Notes: a model not told the origin generated them from the sequence alone. DNA of 64,000 nt from Symbiodinium natans (GCA_905221605.1 CAJNDS010000114.1:520355-584354), one strand, 5' to 3'. Shown: positions 29,950 through 41,635, counted from the stretch's first letter. Numbers and translations are program-made.

Positions 29950-31230
29950 GCATGCGTAGTTGTTCTTCGTCATGATTCGGTATCCTGTGTAGCTCACCCC
30001 CCCTTAAACCCGAAAGTGGCCCGCAGCTCAGTCGCACCCCAACCACATCCTACCTATCCTGTTCCGTGGTTTGGAAAGACTGCCTGAGGGGAGTTTCGGT
30101 GTTTTGGAAGGGACTGCTCGGGGGCCGAGCCAGGGTCTGCGTTCTTGCTATCGTTTGACTGACTTCGCCCCACTGCTTGCAACATGGCTTGTGACTAGTT
30201 GCCTGGACTCTGCGGGGTCTGCGAGATAGAGATATCTAAGCCCTATATCAACCCTATATAGAACTCTATAAGCCCTACATCAAGCCCCATCAAAAAACCC
30301 TATAAACACCCTATATGAAACTCTTTCAATGCTACCCCAGGCCATGTTGTCGGCACCTGACAGGATGTCGCAGGATCCGCCCCTTTTTCTCAAGGCTTGT
30401 AAGCGGCACAGGCTCCTTGCTTCGGGCCAGGTGGGCTCCACATGCCCAGCGGAGCCTTCAAGCCCACGGATCCGTAGACATACATAGTTGGACAGACTTT
30501 GAAGATTCCTTGCCTTTGAGAGGCGGCCAAGTGGCCCCTTAAGCAGCTTCCCAGAGTCCTGCAGAATTTTGAAGTGACTGCTTCAGTGCTTCAGTACTTC
30601 GCCAGAAAACTGAGAGCGGGAAGTCTGCGCAAACGTTCGCTTGTGCATATTCCTGGTGAACCGAGCCATGTTGTGATGTGCCTCAGCGCCGGGAAGCGCC
30701 TGAGCAAACCTTCTCTTGGCTTGAGTGGGTTCTTGTTAGGGAATTTGGTTTAAGCTGTCATACTGGTGTTGTGTATGAAATCATGTAGTTATATTGAGTA
30801 TGTTATGTGGCAGAAAGAACCCAGCTGAATAGTATCAATAAACTGTGTTACAGTGTTTGAAGTGCACGTGGCTGGGAAGTTGCTACTTGATGGGGTGTTC
30901 CCTTGATGAGGGTGACCTCTGTCCTGTGGCACGCATTGTGCATCTGTGCATTGGAATGCCATTGTTCTCCCAGCTGCTGTCACTATTTGCATCCCTATTT
31001 GCCCAGCGCTACCAGTGTCCGCCGCATAGAATCCCTACGCGCGACATTGTTCCGCTGGGCTGAGTGTCAGCATACCAAAAGCATCTCTATGTTGCTTTTC
31101 AGGCTGCCTGCGAAGCCCACGAGCCACTAGCTCACATCTTGGAAGCAGATGCCAGGGCTTAAAGGCTTAAAGCACTCAAACCAATAGGGTTGAGTTCTTA
31201 TCGGATATGAGTGCGGAATCCTGAATGTTT
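29950..31230. other. Segment B sequence without arrays
   Basis: About 1.3 kb aligned in pieces with 10800-12340 of A but free of the five arrays present there. No conserved frame is found, so it serves best as the unfilled reference. Confidence 0.5.
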
Positions 31231-31925
31231 GGTGGCCTCGACAGCCTGGGCGGCAGGTGTTGGCACTGTTAGAACGGGACCGCTAGACGAGCGTCTATCC
31301 GTTCGTGGACAGTGAGCTTTTGCTTCTTTCGTTTTTCGGGCAGTGGGGGATGGGCACGGAAAGCCGCAGACGGGCCCTCACCATGGTCTTCGCAAAGCTT
31401 TCCTTGAAGGCAGACAAGTGGTTGTTTGTTTAGTAGCACTGGGCTTGTATGCAGATGTGGCCCTCTCCTCACTCCAAATTCGCCTGCGTGGGTTGCCGTG
31501 CCAAGGTGGCACGGCCTTCTTGACAGAGTGAGTCGTGAGATATAGCACGCAGGTCAGGAAAAAATCCTGCAGACTGGCTCAGGGGCCCGAAATTCTGTTC
31601 TCATGAGGCCAGTCTCGCTGTGTGTGTGTGTGTGTGTGTGTGCGTGCTGGAGAACAGTGCAATGCCCTCGGGCTTGAAGGCTCTGGCCCACCAACAAAGG
31701 CTCAGCACCCGAGCCATGGAAGTATATACATTGATGTAGAAAATCCTAGGTCATCACCGTAAAGTGTCGTATAGTGTCGTATAGGGTCGTATTGTTTCGC
31801 ATAGTGTCGTAGAGCATAGTTTACAAGAGTATCGTAGAGTCTAGTGGAGTATCGTCTAGCATCAGTATAGCCTGGTCTGCTGGGCTCTAGAAAAAAGAAG
31901 ATTGTGATTGTTTCTTTTCCTTGGC

Positions 31926-31989
31926 AGGGATTATAACAGGGGGTACTAGAATCCCTATTAAGGACTGCTAGTAGAAGGGCGAACATCCC
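31926..31989. mobile_element. F2 element, truncated left end
   Basis: It starts within the GGGATTATAAC arm and ends AGAAGGGCGAACATCCC. Confidence 0.6.
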
Positions 31990-32001
31990 AAAAGATGAGC
32001 C

Positions 32002-32082
32002 TAAACCCTAAACCCTAAACCCTAACCCCTAACCCCTAACCCCTAAACCCTAAGCCCTAAACCCTAAACCCTAAACCCTAAG
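32002..32082 (-). repeat. CCCTAAA array with CCCCTAA block
   Basis: Three CCCCTAA units sit in the middle. Confidence 0.9.
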
Positions 32083-32210
32083 ACTTCAAGACCGCCTTTA
32101 AGCGAGGTTTGGTGCCGCCGGCGGAGATTCGCCGGCGCTGGCAGACGCTGACGGCGTCTGCAAGAAGCCTGGAAGTCTGCAACGTCCCGAAACTTCCTGA
32201 CAAACCTATA

Positions 32211-32393
32211 CCCCAGACCCTAGACCGTAGACCCTAAACCCTAAACCCTAAACCCTAAACCCTAAACCCTAAACCCTAAAACCCTAAAACCCTAAACCCT
32301 AAAACCCTAAACCCTAAACCCTAAACCCTAAACCCTAAACCCTAAACCCTAAACCCTAAACCCTAAACCCTAAACCCTAAACCCTAAACCCTG
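32211..32393 (-). repeat. Long CCCTAAA array
   Basis: About 26 units; three contain an extra A (CCCTAAAA). Confidence 0.95.
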
Positions 32394-33295
32394 GCCTCCC
32401 AGGCCGTCTCGTGGTCCCTGGACTGTCTGGCCGCGGCCAGTGACAAGCCCGGGATCTACGACCAGGCACTACAGATGCTGCCGGCGCCCCAGTGTTTCAG
32501 GGTTCAGGGCCATCAAGGTGGGGGTTCAGGGTTCTTACGGTTTCAGGGTTGTAGGGTTTTTAGGGTTTAGGGTTTTTTGGGGACTGGGGTTTAGGGATTC
32601 GGGTTTATTTAGGGTGAAGGGTGTTAGCCAGAGTTCTGTGTTGTATCCGCGTGACAGCGACAGGTGTTCTGCTCAGGTGACGCAAGGTGTAGATTCCCTA
32701 GAGTGCGGACGCTGGCAACGTTCATGGGACGGGGGGTCACGGCTTGGTGAGGATAGAAACAATAACGCTTGAGACGCATCGAGATCAGCATTCTGCCACA
32801 AACAGATCGTTGCCGGCATGCTGCAGAGTTTCTGCGCTTAGATGCTCCATGTGATACTCTAACAGTCGAGAGAGAGAGAGAGAGAGAGTCCTTCTACTGT
32901 GTGACTGTTATCTACTTGACCAGCAAGTCGCCAGCAAGTTATCATGCAGATCTTGTTGTAATTGTTCCAAATGTATGTGGTGAGTTCTCAAAAAGCATGT
33001 GTTGATGTTTTTTTAATAGAAGCGCACACGAACCATGATCTATGTCAACTTATATGCCTTCGTCATGAGGCGGCCCCCCCAAGTGCAGCTCCTTTTACCC
33101 CACTGTGGGCGCTAGCATAGCGCCAGCTGGGCGCGAGCATGAATCTTAGAAGTGTTGGGTATGCCTGGGCCGAGACAAAAGGTATGCATGCAGGCATATT
33201 ATGGCCACAAGATCCCCAAGCTAGCGCTGTGGCATGGACGGCTGCCTATGGGAAGAACCGCAGCAGCAGAACCATGGCGTCCAGGATCTGCTCAA

Positions 33296-33404
33296 CCCAG
33301 AGACTCCAAAACCCCTTAATTAAGGAATATACCTTAAATCATATTAGGGTTCCTACTATAATTTAAGGTATATAGCTTAATTAAGGGGTTTTGGAGTCTC
33401 TGGG
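33296..33404. mobile_element. F1 palindromic element, near-perfect
   Basis: Both terminal 20-mers match the family and the TTAATTAAGG arms pair fully, so this is one of the least decayed copies. A second F1 lies only 67 bp to the right. Confidence 0.8.
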
Positions 33405-33471
33405 AAGCAAAGGCCGCAGCGTAGCTTCAGCCATGCTGAGAATGCTCTGCGAAGCGCGGTGCTGGCGCATT

Positions 33472-33579
33472 CCCAAGACTCCAAAACTCCTTAATTAAGC
33501 AATATACCTTAAATTCTAGTAGGAACCCTAATATGATTTAAGGTATATTCCTTAATTAAGGGGTTTTGGAGTCCCTGGG
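33472..33579. mobile_element. F1 palindromic element
   Basis: The left end has CCCAAGACTCC (one base short) and the right end is GGAGTCCCTGGG. The interior matches the TTCTAGTAGGAACCCTAAT subtype also seen at 34926. Confidence 0.75.
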
Positions 33580-33965
33580 TTTTTGTATCAGCTTTGAACG
33601 GCGTTATGTCAATGAAGGTAAGCATGCGAAAACTTTCAGGCGGCTACTACACTTTTTGTCAGTATCTGTTGCACTTTCCCCATCACAACTTGCAGAGACA
33701 CAGCATTTTTCTTTATACAAAGTGTGTGTGGTCTGTATTTGCTTAGAGGGCTGTCCAAGTCAAAAGCGTGCCAGCAAGGTTTGCTTTCGGAAGCTTGCGA
33801 CACACATGCGCATGAGAAACCTTGAACACTGATGCTCAACTCTGGAAGCTTGAGCCTTTGATGGCTTCGATTCTTTTTCGAGGCCCTTGTTTTAGCAAAA
33901 GTGAGGATCTCCAAGGGGTCGTCCGCCAACGGCAGGCGTCGGAATCAACGTTGGGCATGTGGATT

Positions 33966-34102
33966 GCTAAACCCTAAACCCTAAACCCTAAACCCTAAAC
34001 CCTAAACCCTAAACCCTAAACCCTAAACCCTAAACCCTAAGCCCTAAGCCCTAAGCCCTAAGCCCTAAGCCCTAAGCCCTAAGCCCTAAGCCCTAAACCC
34101 AG
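33966..34102 (-). repeat. CCCTAAA array with CCCTAAG block
   Basis: Ten CCCTAAA units are followed by nine CCCTAAG units, a clear block amplification. Confidence 0.95.
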
Positions 34103-34205
34103 GCCCACCCAAGATCAAGGTTTGGTCCTCAAACCCAACGAGCCTTTAACCCGTGAGCCCCTGACGCTCGATGCTTCTGAATGCTGGGGAGCAGTAAGGT
34201 GAATT

Positions 34206-34600
34206 AGGGTTTAGGATTTAGGATTTGGGGTTTAGGGTTTAGGGTTTAGAACGATAGCAGCAGCTGCACAGCCGCGACGCAGCAATCGTGATGTTTTTTG
34301 CCGCCGGCTCTGAGGTGCACTGCGGAGATACTCACCAGAACTGAAGTGGCGGTGCGCCCGCTGCACTAGACTGCAATCACTAGTTCAGGGTTTAGGGTTT
34401 AGGGCTTAATTTGGGTTTGGGGTTTAGGGTTTAGGGTTCAGGGATGTTTAAGGTTTGGGGATGCTTAGGGTTTTGGGTTTAAGGTTTACGGGTTGTGCGC
34501 AATGGGTTATGGCTCCAAACCTCCGGCTCCCAAATTGCAGGGTTTAGGGTTTAGGGTTTAGGATTTAGGGTTTAGGGTTTAGGGTTTAGGGTTTAGGGGA
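34206..34600 (+). repeat. Three TTTAGGG arrays in close succession
   Basis: Arrays lie at 34206-34250, 34383-34490 (with TTTGGGG and GATGTTTAAGG words) and 34540-34600, separated by single-copy spacers of about 130 and 50 bp. Confidence 0.85.
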
Positions 34601-34673
34601 AGTCCGTGGCGCTCGTCGGCCACGGGAAGGTTCCCAGCGCAGGGCCCCGTGAGCGTGAAGCAAGAAGCCAAGC

Positions 34674-34770
34674 CTACTTGGAGGTTCAGGGTGCCCAAGT
34701 TAAAGTGTAGGTATCACCCACCCTAAATTAATAGGGTTCTAGTTGGGTTATGGGTGCAGTTCTACACACA
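34674..34770. mobile_element. F3 element, decayed right half
   Basis: The left end CTACTTGGAGGTTCAGGGTG is clear. The right arm weakens after GGTTATGGGTGCAGTT and is followed by a short CA run. Confidence 0.5.
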
Positions 34771-34925
34771 CACACCAGGTGGTAAGCAACGAGTTCCTCA
34801 TATATGCGCTACTTGATGGTAAACCCTTGGAGTATCCGTGAAACTTCAAGTGTCGCATGCAGTTGAGGGCCTACAGGAACGCCGGGGCCGAGAGGCGGTT
34901 CCGCCCATGGAGCAAGAAGGTTCCA

Positions 34926-35091
34926 CCCAAAGACTCCAAAACCCCTTAACTAAGCAATATACCTTAAGTTCTAGTAGGAACCCTAATATGATTTAAGGTA
35001 TACTCCTTAATTAAGCAATATACCTTAAATTCTAGTAGGAACCCTACTATGATTTAAGGCATATTCCTTAAGGGGTTTTGGAGTCCCTGGG
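34926..35091. mobile_element. F1 element with internally duplicated arm
   Basis: Length is 166 bp because the segment AAGCAATATACCTTAA...AAGGTATAC occurs twice in tandem. It is flanked by CAC on both sides, the same 3-bp target repeat as at 24701. Confidence 0.8.
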
Positions 35092-35229
35092 CACTCTCCA
35101 CCAGCCCTCGGGGCCCGGAAGCGCCCTGTTTGGGGGATTGCTAGAATAGGGATTGCCGTATTTTAGGGGGTATCTCAGGGGAACGCCCCCCCCCCCCCCG
35201 CCTTACGTTTCGAAAGGCCCCTCCAAGCC

Positions 35230-35331
35230 CACCCTAAACCCTAAACCCTAAACCCTAAACCCTAAACCCTAAACCCTAAACCCTAAACCCTAAACCCTAA
35301 ACCCTAAACCCTAAACCCTAAACCCTAAACG
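35230..35331 (-). repeat. CCCTAAA array
   Basis: Fourteen perfect units and a final CGCTCAA. Confidence 0.95.
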
Positions 35332-36227
35332 CTCAAAGGAGACCTTTGGGGCAAAAGGGATGCCCTCCCGCACCTTCCTCCGGGCGCTGAGCCTGGCAGG
35401 CTTGGGGGCTTTTTAGGCTTGGGGTTCCGGTTTGGAGTTTAGGGTTTAGGGTTTAGGGTTTAGGGTTTATAGAAATTGTACATATAGGGTTTGGGTCCCA
35501 ATAACGTTTTGACCGAAACGTTTTTGACCGAAACGTTTTTGACCGAAAGTTTTGACCGAAACGTTTTGGTTTTTTTCGAACTATTGTTTTTTTTTTGGGC
35601 GGGGGGGGGGGGGGGGGTGTCTGTGGGGGGGAGATCTGGAGGGGAGGTTGGGGGGGGGGGTTGAGGGGGGAAAAGCTGGGGCAGGAGGTTTAAGTAAGTT
35701 GAGCAGCAATTGGCCTAACAGAGCCAGCTTCTGTTTAGACAAAGAAATTAAGAATGATACCACAATACAATTTCTATCTATTTTGTCTTGAGGGTTTCGG
35801 GTTTAGGGCATAGGGTCTAGGGTTGGCAGTTTGAGGCTGAAGCTTACAGGTGTTCTGTTAAGTTTAGAGGGTCTAGTTGTTTTTTTTAGCAGTTGAGGGT
35901 CTGTATTAAGCTTGCGCGGCTTAGGGTATGGGAGTTTGGCAGCGATTCCGTGCAGCACTTCGTGAATTCCCCAGCCATCACGTCGGGCTCCAGGGAGTTT
36001 GCCTTTAGCTTTGTGACTTTAAGGTTTAGAGTTTAGGGTTTAGGGTGTAGGGTTTATGGGGTTTAAGGCAGAGGAGCCATGGGCTCGAATGTAAGCCGAG
36101 GGCTCAAGCAACTACTCACCCGAGGATTATCACTTTACAAGTTTTTGGAGGTTCCTCGGACTCATAATATGAAGGGAGCCTGAAAGTTAAGCTTTTATTA
36201 AACCCTAAACCCTCAACCCTAAACCCT

Positions 36228-36372
36228 AAATCCTACTTTCTTGGGGTCCGGGTCCCTTATAAAACAAATCCTACCTTCTTGGGGTCCCTGAAAGAAATCC
36301 TACCTTATTGGGCTCCCTTATTGAAAAAATCCTACCTTATTGAGGTCCCTTATGTTCAAAAATCCTACTCTG
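36228..36372. repeat. Short tandem repeat of about 33 bp
   Basis: The unit AATCCTACCTTATTGGGGTC plus CCTTATA occurs about four times, then ends in AATCCTACTCTGCG. The wording resembles part of an F4 element, so it may be an internal expansion of one. Confidence 0.7.
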
Positions 36373-36535
36373 CGTTGGGGCTTCGATTAGAGGTGATTTT
36401 CGTATTCCCACATATCTGGGCGGGGAACGGCCGCGAAGACGCTTTGACGAACCGACGTGGCAGGGAGGGCTTCTGGGGGCCCTCGCGCGCGAGTCGTGGA
36501 GCTCCGCCCCGAACCATGGCCGTGGGGGCGGGATG

Positions 36536-36650
36536 TGGGGGTTTCCGAGAATAGGTCTTTTTTGGGGGGGGATTCCGACAATCAGGATTAGAGCGTTTGG
36601 GGGTACATCCGGGTACCCCTATTTTGGGAAATGCCCATTGTATGGAGCTT
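36536..36650. mobile_element. F4 palindromic element
   Basis: It begins GGGGGTTTCCGAGAATAGG and ends CCCTATTTTGGGAAATGCCC. The middle has GGGGGGATTCCGACAATCAG. Confidence 0.6.
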
Positions 36651-37016
36651 GCAGAGCGAGGAGACTGAAGGCAACGCGGCAACGCTCCCGACAACAGCTC
36701 CAGGATTGCCTCAGCAGGGTGGTGTTGGGTTTAGGGTTTAGGGTTTGGGGTTTAGGGTTTAGGGTTTCGGGTTCCACGCTTGGAGGAGCATGTCCAATGC
36801 TCCCGACGTCCAAGATCAAAGGGGGGGACCCAAGGCTACAGGGGGACCTTCTGCGGCCACCCTCTACCACAGTCTTGCGGCTCGAGCCGCGATGCCAAGC
36901 GTTGTTTGCCCGTCGGTCTTCACGCTTCCCTGAGAAGCAGGAGACCGGCAGTTGCGTGGGCTTCATGGTGATTGTCCCATCGACATTTGTCTTGAGACAT
37001 GCATCTTCTTCGATGC

Positions 37017-37090
37017 CAAAACCCCAAATCCTAAACCCTAAACCCTAAACCCTAAACCCTAAACTCAAAGCCCTAAACCCTAAGCCCTAT
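37017..37090 (-). repeat. CCCTAAA array with degenerate tail
   Basis: Five normal units are followed by TCAAAGCCCTAAACCCTAAG. Confidence 0.85.
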
Positions 37091-37284
37091 TCCCTAGGCC
37101 CGAAGCCCCTAAACCCTGCATGTGAGCGCAGCATGCGAAGGCTTGGGAGCCTACTACCAGCAGAGGGGCAAGCCTCGGGCCGCGGTACGTTTCCTGGAAC
37201 AGGTCCCGTTGCTTTCAGATGGGTTGCTTTGAAATCGGCATTTTCCCAAAAAAGGGGAGGGTTTGGGGTTTAGGGTTTAGGGTT

Positions 37285-37382
37285 TAGGGGTACCCCTTTT
37301 ATACACCAAATAGAATGGAATCCCCTTCAAGGGTCCCCCAGAAAGGGTACTGTAGTAGGGGTACCCCATATCGGGCAGGGTT
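37285..37382. mobile_element. F4 element joined to an array
   Basis: A TTTAGGG array (37261-37289) runs into GGGGTACCCCTTTTATACAC. The element ends GGGGTACCCCATATCGGGCA. Its own left terminus is absent. Confidence 0.6.
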
Positions 37383-37647
37383 TTTTTTGGGGGGGTTTTG
37401 GGGGGGCTGGGGGCTTTGGGGACTGTTTAGGCCTGCAGTGTCTAGGGCTCTGAGCCGCTGAGGGCTTCTGGGGGCTGGGTTCTTTGAAGGTTTGAGGTTT
37501 TCGGGTTTCGAGGGTCGAGTGCGAGAGGGAATGACTTCCTGTTCGGCCCTTTGAAGCACGTCGGGTTTAAGGTTGCCATTGTGCAATGCACCGTGCCCTT
37601 GAGTCACTTGGCCAGTCACCCCAAGTGGTGCAAATACCCTTGCCGGT

Positions 37648-37748
37648 GAAATAGAACCCTTTGTGCAAAGGATGGGCCCAGAAGTAGAACAATTCAGTGT
37701 AGAACCCTTTGTGAAAAGGGCGGCCCATAAGTAGAAGAATTCAGTAGT
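37648..37748. repeat. Direct repeat, two 55-bp units
   Basis: TAGAACCCTTTGTGCAAAGG and TAGAACCCTTTGTGAAAAGG begin two copies, each followed by GCCCA, AAGTAGAA and AATTCAGT. Confidence 0.75.
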
Positions 37749-38247
37749 ACTTCCGTACGTCTAGGCTGTCGGCGGGCAAGCCAAGTTTGCGCACCCAGCT
37801 GTGCTGCTGAACCTCTGCTGGGCCCTGAGTACGACGTCTGTGCTTGAAGGTTCAGGGGTACGTACTCCTCAGTACGGTTGTAGAACTGGATCTGCCCACC
37901 CTTTGCCAGGGTTGAGTGGATCACTTGCATCATCCGTGACTAAACCCTAAACCCTAAACCCCCTAACCCGAAACCCTAAACGGCCCAACCTGGGTGGAGA
38001 CTCTACGTCGCAGCTCTGGAGGGGGAGGAGAAGCAACTGCCGCGCGACACTTTTCACGTCCCCCCATCCCCTCTTACTTGGGGGAATTTCTGCTCCACGG
38101 ATGGAAAGTGCACGGACACCATTTCTCTCAGCCTTTTCAACCTTGCTGGTGAAGAGGAGATGCATCATCATAGGATCAATATCCATGGTGATGGCCCTTG
38201 CAGATGTTCGCATGTTCCGCTGTCAGTCTGTGCTGGTGTACAACGAG

Positions 38248-38402
38248 GTTCATGGTATTTGTTAACCAATTATTAACCAATTACAACTGTACTTATATCT
38301 GTACTTATAACCCAATTAAGGCACTTAAGGGGCTTCAAAGTGGGTTATAAGTACAGTTGTGGTTAAAAAGTGCCCTCAACCCTGAACCCTAAACCCTAAA
38401 CC

Positions 38403-38497
<95 letters not shown>

Positions 38498-38572
38498 ACC
38501 CTAAACCCTAAACCCTAAACCCTAAACCCTAAACCCTAAACCCTACCTTTTGAACCTCCAAGTATAGTGGTG
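38248..38572. mobile_element. F3 element split by a telomere-variant array
   Basis: It opens CGAGGTTCATGGTATTTG and its second arm reaches GTTAAAAAGTGCC. A CCCTCAA/CCCTAAA array (38378-38548) interrupts it. The right terminus GAACCTCCAAGTA follows the array directly. Confidence 0.75.
38378..38548 (-). repeat. CCCTCAA block array inside an F3 element
   Basis: About fifteen CCCTCAA units are bracketed by CCCTAAA units on both sides. Confidence 0.95.
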
Positions 38573-38789
38573 CTGGAGGCAGCTCCCATCTGCAACTGCG
38601 CGAGCCCGGGCGGGCCCTGTCCTACCTGTGCCAGGTGCGGTGTAGGGTTGGGATGTTCCCCCGTGTTTGGGGTTTAGGGTTTAGGGCTTAGGGTTACGGT
38701 GACGTTTTTTAAATAAGTGGAGGGCGGCCAACCAGCAACGGCCAGGGGGGTAGTATAAAAGACCAGTTTAAATCCGCATGTTTTCGTGT

Positions 38790-40190
38790 TTATGCACTAG
38801 CCCCCTCCAGCCAAGCCCCCCTCCAGCCCCCCCTCCAGCCAAACCCAACCCTTCCTCCGAACCCCCTCTCCGGCCCCTTGCCAAGCCCCCTCCAGCCAAC
38901 ACCCCACCCCCTCCAAACCCCCTCCAGCCAACCGCCCACCCCCTCTCCAGCCAACCCCCACCCTCTCCACCCTTGCCCCTCCCACCAAACCCCCCCTCCA
39001 GCCAAGCCCGTCAACCACCCAGCACCCCCCCAACCCCTCCAAACAAACCCCCCCCTTCCACCCCCCTCCCCCCTCTCTCAGCTAACACCCCCCCCCCCCC
39101 CCTCCAGCCAACCCCCCTTCCACCAAACCCCCAGCTCCCTCCACCCCCCCGTCCGCCAACCCCCCCCTCCGCCCACCACCCTCCAGCACCCTTCCCCCAC
39201 CTTCCCACCCCCGCACCCCAACAACCCCCCCCTCCAGCCAAACCCGACCCCCTCCAGCCAAACCCCCCCTCCAGCACCCCTCCCATCCACCCCCCTCCTC
39301 CAGCCACACCCCCCCCTCCAGCCAAACCCCCTTCTGGGGTTTTCGGGCTTAGCACCCCCCCCCTCCAGCCAACCAGCCAACCCACCCCCTCCACCCAGCC
39401 AACAACCGCCAACCCCCCTCCAGCCAAACCCGACCCACCCCTCCCCCCTCCAGCCAACCCCCCCTCCTCCAGCCAACACCCCCCCCTCCAGCCAAACCCC
39501 ACCCTTCCTGTTCTGGTGTTTTCGGGCTTGGTTGGAGGGGGCTGTTGGGGGGTGTTGGCTGGATGGGGGCGGTTGGCTGTTGAGGGGGGCCTTGGCTAGG
39601 CGTTTTGGGGGGGGCTGGGGGGGGAGGGGGTGTTGGCTGGGGGCGGTTGGCTGGGGGGGGTTGGCTGGTTGGAAACCGGCTGGGTTGGAGGGGTGCTGGG
39701 TGGAGGTTGGCTGGCTGGAGGGGGGGTGTTGGCTGGAGGGTGTTTTGGGGGGTGTTGGAGGGGGGCTTGGCTTGGCGTTTTGGGGGCTGGGGGGGGAGGG
39801 GGTGTTGGCTGGAGGCGGTTGGCTGGAGGGGGTTGGCTGGTGGAAACCGGCTGGCGTTGGAGGGGTGCTGGGTGGAGGTTGGCTGGCTGGAGGGGGGGGG
39901 TGTTGGCTGGGGGGGCTTTGGCTGGATGGGGGCGGTTGGCTGTGGAGGGGGGCTTGGCTAGGCGGGTGTTTTGGGGGGGGCTGGGGGGAGGGGTGTTGGC
40001 TGGAGGATGTGGGGTTTGGCTGGAGGGGTTGGCTGGGGGGGTGGTTAGGGTGGGGGCTGGAGAGAGGGCGGTTTGGGTGTGGCTGGAGGGGGTTTGGGTG
40101 ATTGGTTGTGAGGTTGGTGGGGGGGGGGGGGGTGTTGGCTGGAGGGGGGGTGTTGGCTGGAGGGGGGCTTGGCGCGGGAAGGCTTGCTGG
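38790..40190. repeat. 1.4-kb C-rich/G-rich giant inverted repeat
   Basis: 38800-39510 is built of CCCCCTCCAGCCAA-like units and 39525-40190 of the inverse, TTGGCTGGAGGGGG. The centre carries TTTTCGGGCTTGGTTGGAGG. A related TTTTCGGGCTTAGCACC sits inside the C-rich arm at 39335. Strand asymmetry is extreme: the left arm has almost no G and the right arm almost no C. Pro-rich and Gly/Trp-rich frames of up to 407 codons cross it, but they follow the repeat and I do not call a gene. Confidence 0.85.
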
Positions 40191-40327
40191 AGGGTCTATT
40201 TCCGGATGTTTAAAACGCTGGGCGGCCTGACGCCGCGCTCCACGGAGGTAGTATGAAATACCTGTTTGACTGTTTAGATGTCCGGGTATTAAAAAACAGG
40301 CACCGTAGGGTTTAGGGTCGTATGTAC

Positions 40328-40460
40328 TAGCAGTCCTTAAAAGAAGGGGATTCTATGTACCCCCCATTCTAATCCCGATGAGGGGTTGTTAGTATAATCC
40401 CGATTAAGGATTGTTAGTAGAATGCCTATTAAGGACTGTTAGTGTAAGGGGGAGCATCCC
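40328..40460. mobile_element. F2 element with triplicated arm
   Basis: The right arm motif, GATT or TATTAAGGA followed by (C/T)TGTTAGTA, occurs three times before the end GGGGGAGCATCCC. The left terminus is missing. An F8 element begins a few bases later. Confidence 0.65.
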
Positions 40461-40465
40461 AAAGT

Positions 40466-40585
40466 GTAGACTACTATTTGCTTAAGAACCCCAAACGAAT
40501 AAAACAAATAATAATCCCTTTATCACCCTCAACAAGGAAGAATCCATTTTTTATTTTTTGGGGGTTCTTAAGCAAGTACTGGGTC
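40466..40585. mobile_element. F8 palindromic element
   Basis: The ends are CTACTATTTGCTTAAGAACC and GGTTCTTAAGCAAGTACT. The interior has ATCCCTTTATCACCCTCAAC. Confidence 0.75.
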
Positions 40586-41635
40586 GATGTGGTTTCTTAG
40601 CCCGCAAGCCCAGAAGATAACCCAATCGCTGTGTGCCCTGCGGAATCAGCAAAATTCACATAGTTGGTGCTTACCAGGTTATAGTTCTGTAAGCTTCTGT
40701 TGGAACACGAAACGCGAGGGCACGCTAGCAATGAGCATGTGAATATGTGACCGTTTTATATGCTGTATCTCATGCACGAAACGAATCAAAACACCAAGGT
40801 GCACCTGCTAGGGCGTCATCGCTCGTTGCAAGCAGGGTTCAGAGTAGTAATTAAGTCAGAAGTCCAGGGTGTTTAACAGGCCCCCGGCGTCTTTTTGCAA
40901 CACAGGCTTTATGACACAACAGGGAAAGCCGAACGTATGCAACAAAGGGGGGGGACACCGTGACATACCCCTATTCAGGCCCGCAGCCGTGTCGCACTCA
41001 TAGGTTCGAGTGCATGTTGGCCTTGGCCTTGCCAAGACAGGTCCGAGGTATCGTTCGCGGTATCGTTCGGGTATCGTTCCGACAACAATACAGACCCCCC
41101 CCCATCCAAAGCCCATTTCTTCAGGTTACGTTTCAAATGGCAGTTATAGAAAAATCGCTGTGCCCTGCAGGAAGGCTCCGCGAAACAGGCATTTTTTTTA
41201 ACGTCTCAAGCTAGACTCACGTGGCTATCACCGAGAGGTAGCTTCGAAAAGAAGTTCACGGGTGGATTCATGGCAGCGGTACTGTTTTATCGCTGTGCCC
41301 TGCGGGAAGACTCCGCAAAACATGCATTTTGTCATAGGTACATCCTAGTCTTAAGATGCTATCCCCAAGAGGTAGAGAGTTTTTCCTATCATGATCGCAT
41401 GTTTTGGGAATTGTGTGCCCTCGGGATTTCGGTTCTGGGCTATCTTCTTGACATGTTGGGCTACCTTCTGTGCCATGGGGTTGGCAAGGTGATTGGGCCA
41501 AGAAACCACGCGCGCTCGTAGTAGTAGAGGCGATCCGCAATGCTCCGCAGCCAAGAAGACTGCGACCAGGCAGTGCTCGCGCTGCGCAGCGCGACGGGCC
41601 GCCTCTGCTCGCAAGACGGCGTGGAGGCCCATGGT
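40586..41635. other. Single-copy region, no supported gene
   Basis: GGTATCGTTCG is repeated three times at 41047-41080. CGCTGTGCCCTGC followed by GGAA(A/G/T) and CTCCGC occurs at 41157 and 41291 (a direct repeat of about 25 bp) and, more weakly, at 40628. No recognised product. Confidence 0.4.

Larger units (their letters stand above)
24104..31490 (+). repeat. Segment B of a diverged direct duplication
   Basis: This is the partner of 5202-15020. Matching exon islands differ mainly at third codon positions, while intergenic anchors are about 75-90% alike by eye. B has several F1 elements and an F9 element that A lacks. It lacks many of A's TTTAGGG arrays and all of the ISXO2-type block. Confidence 0.85.

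Noticed and set aside
38778-40256. Pro-rich and Gly/Trp-rich frames up to 407 codons
   Set aside because: The frames follow a C-rich/G-rich minisatellite and its inverse and are open in several frames at once. Composition alone explains them.
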